Below, one piece after another: positions 6,781-12,542 of a stretch of DNA of 15,569 nucleotides (positions within the stretch are counted from its first letter, which is position 1; the number at the start of each line of letters is the position of its first letter). The notes under the pieces were generated by a model, which had not been told where the DNA came from, searched no databases, and was given only the letters and a program-made list of their open reading frames with translations. Position numbers and translations under genes: made by a program. The DNA is from an uncultured Clostridia bacterium. GTDB taxonomy: Bacteria > Bacillota > Clostridia > Oscillospirales > Acutalibacteraceae. The DNA is taken from assembly GCA_937916195.1 (NCBI GenBank), contig CALFTO010000140.1:1-15569 (forward strand). Reading direction: 5' to 3'.

Positions 6781-8757
6781 ATGGATGAGAAAAAATCTCT
6801 CGCTAATAAATACCGAAAAATTGATATAGCTGAGGCAAAAGTTCTTCCCGAGGTAGCACCCGAAAAGCCCAAGAAAGAAAAAAAGGCTAAAAAGGAAAAA
6901 GCACCCAAAGAAAAGAAGACTAAAGAGCCTAAACAACCTAAGGAGAAGAAAGAAAAAGCTCCAAAGGAAAAAAAAGTCAAAGAGCCGAAGCCTCCCAAGG
7001 AGAAAAAGGTGAAAGAGCCTAAACCTCCAAAAGAGAAGAAAGTCAAAGAACCCAAGCCCGAAAAGATTAAAGAGCCCAAAGCACCTAAAGAAAAGAAGTC
7101 GCTTTTTAATAAGAAAAAAGAAAAAACTTCTGTTGAGGTGGCAGAGGCAATTACTCCCGAAGTTCCCGAAATTACTGAAGCTCCCGCTGTGGCAGAAAAG
7201 AAACAAGAGCCCGAAGTTGTAAAATTGGTGAATTCTGATGGCAGAGTTGAAGAAGAAATCGTTCTTCCCGTGGTGACAAAGGTAAAAAAGGTTAAGCCTA
7301 ACAAAAAAGAAAAGCAACCCAAAGAAAAGAAAGCTAAAGAGCCTAAACAACCTAAAGAGAAGAAAGAAAAAGCTCCGAAAGAGAAAAAAGTCAAAGAGCC
7401 AAAGCCCGAAAAGGTTAAAGAGCCAAAAGTTAAGAAAGAAAAAGCTCCAAAACAGCCGAAGCAACCAAAAGAGAAAAAACCGCGCGAACCTATGAATAAA
7501 AAGGATTTCGCAACAATTGGTGTTGCTTTGGTGGCGGTTGCTCTTGCTTGCACCTTTGCATATTTTAAGTTCTTCTATGACGATAGCCCACAGATTGACA
7601 ACACAACCGAGCCCTCGACAGAGGTAGTTGTTGAAAAGCTTTCTGATATTCAGATTGCTCGCAACGGCGTGCTCGTAAACCTCGTGCAGACTGACATTCC
7701 CGACGTTTTCTACGGAATTACAACCGATTACAAGGTTAAATATTATCAGTATCGCGACAACAGAATGGTAGCCGTTCAGTCCACAAACAGTATTACAACC
7801 GAGGTGGATTTCGGCAATGAGACACTTCCTGTCACAATTGACTATGTAAAGCTTGGCAGTAAGGTTTACGGAATAGGTCTTTTTGTAGCCGAAGAGGGCG
7901 AAGAGGTTTATTTCTATAATATGATGGTGTTTAAGCTTACAAACTTACCCGCCAAATATGCCGAAGAGGGCAAGGCCTTGCTTCTTGCAACCACAAGCCG
8001 AAACGCACTTACTCAAGGTGATGTTTTGTGGCCTGAAAGCTTCACTATTGACCTTGAAAGCGGAAAAACCTCAAGATTTTTGAAGATTATCAACCGCAGT
8101 ATTGATATAAATACAGGTGCGGGTGTTACAGATTTCTGTATTCTCACCCAGCAGGGTTATAATTCAACCACAAATCAAGTCCCGTTTATTACTGCCCGCG
8201 AATACGAGCAGGGTAGCGGAATGCAGGATATTTTCGTTAAAAACGGCACAAAAGAAAGTCTTTTTGCAGAAAATATTTACGGTAAATTCCTGTTGACCGA
8301 CGGCGACAGCGTGATATTTATGCGCAAAACTAATACGGGCTTTGATGTTGTTCGCAAAACAGGTGAAACCGAAGAAACTGTGCGTTCATTCTACGGTACA
8401 ATGGGTGCTGATTATCTTCACAGCGGTAAATATCTTCTCAATGTGAATGACGGCAACCTTTACAATATGCTGACCGGCGAAAAAACAATGCTTGTTGGCT
8501 TCAGAATGGACCCTGAAATGATGGTAATCAGCGACGACGGCAAGTATGTTGTAATGCTCGGCACAGTCAAGAATATGATGGATTATCAGGTGCATATTTT
8601 CAATCTTGAAAGCGGTGAATATGCAAAATTTGAGGACCAGAACTATTCAAATCATTCAAATCTTACATTTATCAACAACACAACAGCGGTTTATACCGTC
8701 CTTGACCCAAATCAAGGATATGAATATGTTGTTATGGATGTTTCCAAGATAAAATAA
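6781..8757 (+). CDS. Membrane protein with lysine/proline-rich repeat tail and probable extracytoplasmic beta-propeller
   Basis: I do not recognise a named family. The start is ATG 6781 with AGGTG 5 bases upstream, giving 658 residues in three parts. Residues 1-242 are almost entirely Lys, Glu, Pro and Ala. Two KEKK/KEPK-rich blocks (about 27-115 and 169-237) are separated by an acidic, Val/Pro-rich stretch. One membrane helix follows at about 243-266 (FATIGVALVAVALACTFAYF). The last ~390 residues form beta-rich repeats such as YKVKYYQYRDNRMVAV, GKYVVMLGTVKNMM and YQVHIFNLESGEYAKF, resembling a WD40/TolB-like propeller. With the positive tail before the helix, the tail should face the cytoplasm and the propeller the outside. 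No catalytic motif is seen. A role in sensing or surface attachment, with the tail binding nucleic acid or anionic lipid, is speculation. It stands alone with its own promoter. Confidence 0.85.
   Translation: MDEKKSLANKYRKIDIAEAKVLPEVAPEKPKKEKKAKKEKAPKEKKTKEPKQPKEKKEKAPKEKKVKEPKPPKEKKVKEPKPPKEKKVKEPKPEKIKEPKAPKEKKSLFNKKKEKTSVEVAEAITPEVPEITEAPAVAEKKQEPEVVKLVNSDGRVEEEIVLPVVTKVKKVKPNKKEKQPKEKKAKEPKQPKEKKEKAPKEKKVKEPKPEKVKEPKVKKEKAPKQPKQPKEKKPREPMNKKDFATIGVALVAVALACTFAYFKFFYDDSPQIDNTTEPSTEVVVEKLSDIQIARNGVLVNLVQTDIPDVFYGITTDYKVKYYQYRDNRMVAVQSTNSITTEVDFGNETLPVTIDYVKLGSKVYGIGLFVAEEGEEVYFYNMMVFKLTNLPAKYAEEGKALLLATTSRNALTQGDVLWPESFTIDLESGKTSRFLKIINRSIDINTGAGVTDFCILTQQGYNSTTNQVPFITAREYEQGSGMQDIFVKNGTKESLFAENIYGKFLLTDGDSVIFMRKTNTGFDVVRKTGETEETVRSFYGTMGADYLHSGKYLLNVNDGNLYNMLTGEKTMLVGFRMDPEMMVISDDGKYVVMLGTVKNMMDYQVHIFNLESGEYAKFEDQNYSNHSNLTFINNTTAVYTVLDPNQGYEYVVMDVSKIK
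6904..7407 (+). repeat. Coding repeats in the lysine-rich tail (30-codon duplication plus 33-bp tandem units)
   Basis: Codons at 6904-6993 and 7318-7407 encode the same 30 residues with a single difference (Thr/Ala) and are nearly identical in DNA, 414 bp apart. Between them, 33-bp units encoding KVKEPKPPKEK lie in tandem at 6976-7008 and 7009-7041, with a partial third from 7042. This is direct evidence of internal duplication. Confidence 0.9.
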
Positions 8758-8774
8758 AAGTGACGGCGGAGTTA

Positions 8775-8982
8775 GCGTGTTATCCTTGACGGAGAACACG
8801 CATCGAGATAAATCCTTGCGGGATTTTCGATATACGCCTGCGGCGTTCGATATGTGCTGATGCACGCGATATGTTTGCTTCGCAAACGAGGGATTTATCT
8901 CATATCGAATTGGCGCAAAGCGGCAATATATCGAGCTTGAGCATAGCGAAAGCATATCGAGTCAACGGAGTTGACATATCGA
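8775..8982. repeat. Intergenic hairpin array with CGATAT/ATATCG linkers (REP- or MITE-like)
   Basis: About 200 bp consist of short hairpins in a row: GCGTGTT/AACACGC (8775-8801), AAATCC/GGATTT (8810-8826), ACGCC/GGCGT (8834-8846), GTGC/GCAC (8854-8865), GTTTGC/GCAAAC (8873-8887), ATTG-CGC/GCG-CAAT (8909-8927), GCTT-GA-GC/GC-GA-AAGC (8935-8953) and GTCAAC/GTTGAC (8961-8975). From the third on they are separated by linkers. The left ones read CGATAT (8828, 8848, 8867) and the right ones the reverse complement ATATCG (8902, 8928, 8954, 8976). An 11-bp inverted repeat GAGATAAATCC/GGATTTATCTC (8805-8815, 8891-8901) encloses the left half. No protein is encoded that I can support. It is probably a multi-copy genomic repeat. 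Confidence 0.75.
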
Positions 8983-8995
8983 CAGAAGAAAAAAC

Positions 8996-9038
8996 AAGAG
9001 CAAGAATAGAAGGATTCATTCCTTTTACTCTTGCTCTT
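8996..9038. terminator. Bidirectional intrinsic terminator
   Basis: AAGAGCAAGA (8996-9005) pairs perfectly with TCTTGCTCTT (9029-9038), with an inner AAGGA/TCCTT stem (9010-9014, 9020-9024). On the plus strand TTTTCTGTTTG follows; on the minus strand GTTTTTTC follows. It can end both the lysine-rich protein transcript and the minus-strand mini-gene transcript. Confidence 0.7.
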
Positions 9039-9044
9039 TTCTGT

Positions 9045-9159
9045 TTGTTATTGGGTCTGGGATACCGCCCAACTGCATTTGTGCATACAAAAGCGATGTT
9101 GGTTATTCTTTATCAAAGTTGTAGGATTTTCAATTATCCGATAAGAACAACCCAGTTTT
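9045..9159. other. Non-coding gap downstream of the mini-gene
   Basis: Nothing clear is found between the terminator and the mini-gene stop codon. A weak TTGGG/CCCAA inverted repeat lies at 9051-9072. This completes the gene-free stretch 8758-9159, which otherwise holds the hairpin array and the terminator. Confidence 0.5.
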
Positions 9160-9345
9160 TTAAATTGATTTATCATTTAATATTTTTTCATATATTTCTT
9201 TAAAGCGCACACAATTTCGAAAGTTTTGAGTGCAACAAAATTCCATATAGTGTTCTTCGTTTATATTATTATATCCTAATCCACAATGGGGCTTATGATA
9301 AAATTCGGATACAATATTGTCGTAAAATAAACATTCTTTAATCAA
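9160..9345 (-). CDS. Small Cys/His-rich protein (61 aa), uncharacterised
   Basis: It reads on the minus strand from a TTG start (9345-9343). An AAGGTG ribosome binding site (9356-9351) lies 5 bases upstream, behind a perfect consensus promoter. The protein has Cys at 5, 21, 38, 39 and 45 and His at 17, 20 and 33. The pattern ECLFYDN, then YHKPHC, then FCCTQNFRNCVRFK, recalls a small Cys-rich module I have seen in Clostridia proteins (C-x2-F-N-D near the start, Y-C-x-x-x-F-x-x-C-A/V-R-Y/F near the end). That resemblance is from memory only. The cysteines could bind zinc or another metal, or an iron-sulfur cluster. No signal peptide or membrane helix is present, so it should be cytoplasmic. It is divergent from the XRE gene, and its promoter overlaps an operator-like dyad. 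Being small and TTG-started, it may be missed by gene callers. Confidence 0.68.
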   Translation of the reverse strand: MIKECLFYDNIVSEFYHKPHCGLGYNNINEEHYMEFCCTQNFRNCVRFKEIYEKILNDKSI

Positions 9346-9373
9346 AATATCACCTTAAAATATATTTTTCTTA

Positions 9374-9402
9374 ATTATAAATCTATAAAGTTTAATTGTC
9401 AA
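9374..9402 (-). promoter_or_regulatory. Perfect consensus sigma-A promoter for the Cys-rich mini-gene
   Basis: On the minus strand TTGACA (9402-9397), exactly 17 bases, and TATAAT (9379-9374) match the sigma-A consensus at all 12 positions. Transcription should start near 9367, just ahead of the AAGGTG site. Such a strong promoter before a tiny gene implies it is normally held off by a repressor. Confidence 0.82.
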
Positions 9403-9453
9403 CTCTTTTGAGTTAACGTTTTTGAGTTGAAATGGATACACTTTAATTAACTC
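9398..9453. promoter_or_regulatory. AACTC/GAGTT operator-like dyads between the divergent genes
   Basis: GTCAACTC-TTTT-GAGTTAAC (9398-9405 and 9410-9417) is a dyad with one mismatch that overlaps the -35 of the minus promoter. Further half-sites in inverted order are GAGTT at 9424-9428 and AACTC at 9449-9453, the latter near the XRE start. Four half-sites in this short gap fit binding by the adjacent XRE protein and control of both genes. Confidence 0.5.
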
Positions 9454-9474
9454 AATATAATTAAGGTGTGTATT

Positions 9475-9717
9475 ATGAATATTGGTTGTGCAGTAAAATT
9501 AAGAGTTTTAGAACTTTGTAATGAAAAGAATATTTCAGTAAACAGACTTGCTACTATCAGCGGAATAACGCAATCCACTTTGAATAATATTGTAAGTGGA
9601 AGAAACAATAGCACAACAGTTTCTACTGTTAAGAAAATTTGTGACGGATTGGATATAACCATTCAAGAATTTTTTTGTTCAGAAATTTTTGATAATCTGG
9701 AACAGGAAATAAAATAA
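9475..9717 (+). CDS. XRE-family (Cro/CI-type HTH) transcriptional regulator
   Basis: This 80-residue protein is essentially one HTH_3 domain. The helix-turn-helix lies at about residues 21-41 (SVNRLATISGITQSTLNNIVSG), followed by the typical TVKKICDGLDITIQEFF helices. Many Clostridia have such stand-alone small repressors. The ATG at 9475 is chosen because AAGG(TG) at 9463-9468 is correctly spaced; a GTG at 9466 lies inside that site. No effector domain is present, although Cys at residues 5, 15, 56 and 68 is noticeable. It is divergent from the Cys-rich mini-gene and probably binds the AACTC/GAGTT dyads in the gap, repressing the mini-gene and perhaps itself. A TATAAT at 9456-9461 lies too near the start codon to be its only promoter, so the true promoter is unclear. 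A terminator follows. Confidence 0.9.
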   Translation: MNIGCAVKLRVLELCNEKNISVNRLATISGITQSTLNNIVSGRNNSTTVSTVKKICDGLDITIQEFFCSEIFDNLEQEIK

Positions 9718-9733
9718 TACAAAATAGTTGTTT

Positions 9734-9763
9734 AAAATGCATTTGAAAATATGCGTTTTTTTT
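9734..9763 (+). terminator. Intrinsic terminator after the XRE gene
   Basis: AAAATGCAT pairs with ATGCGTTTT (9734-9742 and 9751-9759, one G-U pair) and runs into eight T (9756-9763). Confidence 0.75.
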
Positions 9764-9811
9764 AAATTTTTGTATAATGTGCAAAAAGTTTCAAAAAACA
9801 TAAAAAAATGC

Positions 9812-9840
9812 TTGCATTTTGTAAAATGCGGTGATATACT
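9812..9840 (+). promoter_or_regulatory. rrf: Promoter of the 5S rRNA gene
   Basis: TTGCAT (9812-9817), 17 bases, TATACT (9835-9840), 34 bases before the mature 5S. A separate TATAAT at 9773-9778 has no good -35. Confidence 0.75.
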
Positions 9841-9874
9841 ATCTCTTGCGTTCACGAGATAAAGTGTTTCGTGA
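9841..9874 (+). other. Structured leader of the 5S precursor
   Basis: Two hairpins that cannot form together overlap here: ATCTC/GAGAT (9841-9860) and TCACGA/TCGTGA (9852-9857 and 9869-9874). Since transcription should start near 9847, the second is more likely in the RNA. It ends exactly where the mature 5S begins and may guide processing. Confidence 0.4.
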
Positions 9875-9990
<116 letters not shown>

Positions 9991-10000
9991 CAAACAGTTC

Positions 10001-10028
10001 GTCCATCCAAAAGGATGGGCGTTTTTTT
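10001..10028 (+). terminator. Intrinsic terminator of the 5S gene
   Basis: GTCCATCC/GGATGGGC (10001-10008 and 10013-10020, one G-U pair) with an AAAA loop is followed by G and seven T. Confidence 0.92.
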
Positions 10029-10054
10029 ATGCAAAATTAAATATGAATTTTTGG

Positions 10055-10092
10055 TTGCGGGTATTGTATAATATCCGCAATTTTGTTATACT
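10055..10092 (+). promoter_or_regulatory. mre operon promoter region with overlapping inverted repeat
   Basis: TTGTAT (10064-10069), 17 bases, TATACT (10087-10092) is the best promoter pair. A second TATAAT lies at 10092-10097. The -35 falls inside a 26-bp inverted repeat, TTGCGGGTAT/ATATCCGCAA (10055-10064 and 10071-10080, one G-U pair), which is followed by TTTT. The repeat could be an operator or a back-up terminator for the 5S gene; position alone cannot tell. Confidence 0.5.
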
Positions 10093-10152
10093 ATAATAGA
10101 TTAACTATGTTTTTATTTTTCGCATAAATTCGCATAAATGGGAGATGTTAAA

Positions 10153-11142
10153 ATGCTTTTCGCACAGGACATTGGTATCGACTTGGGTACCGCCAACACA
10201 ATTGTATATTTAAAGGGGAAGGGGATTGTTCTTCGCGAGCCGTCAGTTGTGGCTGTTAACGAAAAAACTGACCCTCCGTCCGTTGTTGCCGTTGGTAACG
10301 AGGCAAAGGATATGATAGGCAGAACTCCCGGCTCAATCACTGCCGTTAAGCCTTTAAAAGACGGCGTTATTGTCAATTCTGAAATCACTTCTGATATGCT
10401 TAAAGAATTCATAAGAAAGGTTATTAAGCGTTCACCTTTTGCGAGGGCTCGAGTTCTCATCTGCGTGCCTTCAGGCATTACAGAGGTTGAGCGTAAAGCC
10501 GTTCACGACGCGGCTCGTGACGCGGGTGCAAAGTATGCTTCACTCATTCACAAGCCCTTGGCGGCGGCAATCGGCGTAGGACTTCCCGTAACAGAGGCAG
10601 TAGGAAGCATGATTGTTGATATCGGCGGCGGCACAACCGAGGTTGCAGTTGTTTCATATCGAGATATCGTAACTGCAAAATCCTCACGCATTGCGGGTGA
10701 CGATTTTGACGAGGCTATTATTGAATACATACGCAAAAAGCATAATGTGCTTATCGGTGAGAGAACTGCCGAAGAAATCAAGCTTAAAATCGGCTCTGCA
10801 ATGAGCTATGACGGTGAGGGCGCAATGGATGTTCGTGGTCGAAATCTTGTTGACGGACTTCCTAAAAATGTTGAAATCACATCAGAAGATGTTCGTGAAG
10901 CCTTGGCAGAGCCCTTGGCACAAATTCTTGAAACAATCCGTTCAACTCTTGAAAAAACTCCACCCGAATTGCTTGCAGATATTGTTGATAACGGAATTAT
11001 GCTCACAGGTGGCGGTGCGCTTCTTCGTGAGATTGACCGTCTTATTTCAGAAGAGACAAAAATCCCCGTTCACGTGGCAGTTGACCCTATGGACTGCGTA
11101 GCAGCCGGTATGGGAATTTGCTTGGAAAAAGGAAATATTTAA
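10153..11142 (+). CDS. mreB: Rod shape-determining protein MreB (bacterial actin)
   Basis: The 329-residue MreB polymerises on ATP into membrane-bound filaments that steer sidewall peptidoglycan synthesis. The actin-fold motifs are present: phosphate 1 DIGIDLGTANTIVYLKGKG (from residue 6), phosphate 2 IVDIGGGTTEVAVVS (about 154-168, Asp156) and the adenosine motif IMLTGGGALLREID (about 281-294). I chose ATG 10153, 8 bases after GGAG (10141-10144). The in-frame ATG at 10138 would overlap that site and add five residues absent from MreB proteins. It opens the operon mreB-mreC-mreD-mrdA, with mreC one base after the stop. Length and motifs are complete. A paralogue such as Mbl is possible, but the linked mreC and mreD favour MreB. 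Confidence 0.97.
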   Translation: MLFAQDIGIDLGTANTIVYLKGKGIVLREPSVVAVNEKTDPPSVVAVGNEAKDMIGRTPGSITAVKPLKDGVIVNSEITSDMLKEFIRKVIKRSPFARARVLICVPSGITEVERKAVHDAARDAGAKYASLIHKPLAAAIGVGLPVTEAVGSMIVDIGGGTTEVAVVSYRDIVTAKSSRIAGDDFDEAIIEYIRKKHNVLIGERTAEEIKLKIGSAMSYDGEGAMDVRGRNLVDGLPKNVEITSEDVREALAEPLAQILETIRSTLEKTPPELLADIVDNGIMLTGGGALLREIDRLISEETKIPVHVAVDPMDCVAAGMGICLEKGNI

Positions 11143-11143
11143 T

Positions 11144-11980
11144 ATGAACAACTTTTTTAAAAGTACAACCTTTAAGGTGCTTTTGGCGGTGGCAATAGTG
11201 CTTGTTTGTGCGACAATTCTTGCTACCGTTGTGAGTAACTCAACATCTCCGCTGACAAATGCAGTGAGCGTAATTACTTCGCCCTTGCAGAATGCGGCGT
11301 CATATCTTTCGGACAAGCTTGACGGATTTTCGGGTGCGTTTGTGTCCTCAAAATCTTATCAGGATAAAATTGCCGAGCTTGAACAGCAGGTGGCTGACTA
11401 TCAAGCACAGCTTGTAGACTACGAAAAGACAAAGAAACAGCTTGAATCCTATGAAGAATTCCTTGATGTGCGTGAGAAAAATCCCGATTACACTTGGGTT
11501 TATTCAACCGTAGTGGGCAGGGATTCTGCCGATATGTTCGGCTCATTCACAATTAACAAGGGCTCAAATGACGGTATCAAGGTCAATGACGCGGTAATTT
11601 ACAGCGAATATTTAATCGGTGTTGTTACCGAGGTCAACGCTACAACTTCCGTTGTACGCTCTGTTTTTGACCCGTCGGTTAATATTGCGGCTTATGAAAT
11701 CAGAACGGGCGAATTAGGTTATGTTTCGTCAAATGTATCTATGTCAGTTGAGGGTGTTTGTCAGCTTTCGGGGCTTGACACGAAAACCACCGTTTCAAAG
11801 GGAGGAATTGTCTGTACATCGGGCACGGGCGGAATTTTTCCCAAAGATTTGATTATCGGCACGATTACCGAAGTAAAGCAAAGCGAAACAGATTTATCGG
11901 CATATGCCGTTCTTGAAACAGAGGTAAACCCAAAAGACATATCAGATTGTTTTGTAATCACAGCATTTAAAGAGGAATAA
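11144..11980 (+). CDS. mreC: Rod shape-determining protein MreC
   Basis: The 278-residue MreC is a bitopic membrane protein that links MreB filaments and MreD to the penicillin-binding proteins outside the membrane. Residues 11-30 form the single membrane anchor (KVLLAVAIVLVCATILATVV). About 72-104 is a coiled coil for dimerisation, rich in heptad Leu, Gln and Glu. The rest is the double beta-barrel domain, with the typical VVGRDSADMFGSFTINKGSNDG and GLDTKTTVSKGGIVCTSGTGG stretches. Such outside domains assemble into filaments in other bacteria. It starts one base after mreB, with AAAGGAAA as the ribosome binding site, so the two are transcribed together. No lesion is seen. Confidence 0.93.
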   Translation: MNNFFKSTTFKVLLAVAIVLVCATILATVVSNSTSPLTNAVSVITSPLQNAASYLSDKLDGFSGAFVSSKSYQDKIAELEQQVADYQAQLVDYEKTKKQLESYEEFLDVREKNPDYTWVYSTVVGRDSADMFGSFTINKGSNDGIKVNDAVIYSEYLIGVVTEVNATTSVVRSVFDPSVNIAAYEIRTGELGYVSSNVSMSVEGVCQLSGLDTKTTVSKGGIVCTSGTGGIFPKDLIIGTITEVKQSETDLSAYAVLETEVNPKDISDCFVITAFKEE

Positions 11981-11983
11981 TTA

Positions 11984-12511
11984 ATGACCGTTCAGACCAA
12001 AACCAAGGTCAAGAGATATGTAGCTTATGTTTTAATACTGCTCTTGGCACATATTTTGCAGAATTCACTGCCCATATTCCCCGAAATATTGGCGGTGCGC
12101 CCTGTTCTGCTCATTTCTGTGGCGGTCTGCATTTCAATGTTCGAGGGTGAATTGGTTGGTGCTATCGCAGGGCTTTTGGCAGGTGCTTTGTGGGATACCG
12201 TAACCGCTACGGCGGACGGCTACAACGCATTCTATTTAATGGTTGCCTGTGCAGTGTGCGGTGTGTTGCTTCGCGTATTTATGCGTAACAACATTATCAC
12301 TTATATAATGATGAACACGGGCATAACAATCCTCTATTTTTCAAGCTATGTGTTGTTTTTCATTACCGCCCAGGGTATAGACGGCGGTGCGGAAATGCTT
12401 TTGAGATATTACTTGCCGATGGGCTTTTATTCCTTGTTGCTAACACCGATTTGGTATATTATTATCCGTGCGGTGAACAGAAAATTCTCTTATAACTACA
12501 CAGAATATTAA
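11984..12511 (+). CDS. mreD: Rod shape-determining protein MreD
   Basis: MreD is an integral membrane partner of MreC in the elongasome. The 175 residues are mostly hydrophobic, with about five or six helices starting at VAYVLILLLAHILQNSLPIF. The charged/polar segment EGELVGAIAGLLAGALWDTV matches the substrate-binding-like fold of the family. MreD sequences are weakly conserved, so identification rests on length, hydrophobic profile and position between mreC and the PBP2 gene. GAGGAA at the end of mreC (11972-11977) serves as its ribosome binding site, 6 bases before the ATG. Confidence 0.9.
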   Translation: MTVQTKTKVKRYVAYVLILLLAHILQNSLPIFPEILAVRPVLLISVAVCISMFEGELVGAIAGLLAGALWDTVTATADGYNAFYLMVACAVCGVLLRVFMRNNIITYIMMNTGITILYFSSYVLFFITAQGIDGGAEMLLRYYLPMGFYSLLLTPIWYIIIRAVNRKFSYNYTEY

Positions 12512-12542
12512 TGAAAATTTTTACTGAAAGGAAGTGATAAAA

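Noticed and set aside
6667..7553. Two long antisense frames (265 and 280 codons) opposite the lysine-rich tail
   Set aside because: AAA/AAG/GAA/GAG codons read backwards as Phe/Leu/Ser codons and rarely give stops. The products are low-complexity Phe/Leu/Ser strings with no start signal, and the plus strand has promoter, ribosome binding site and a sensible protein.
8805..8982. Regularly spaced CGATAT/ATATCG linkers as a CRISPR array
   Set aside because: The repeated part is only 6-7 bp, changes orientation midway, and the spacers are self-complementary hairpins. No cas genes are in the window.
8871..9203. Plus-strand frame of 110 codons
   Set aside because: It runs through the hairpin array and terminator, lacks a ribosome binding site, and has no recognisable protein features.
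9456..9461. TATAAT as -10 of the XRE gene
   Set aside because: Transcription would start at or after its ribosome binding site, so it cannot be the main promoter for the ATG at 9475.
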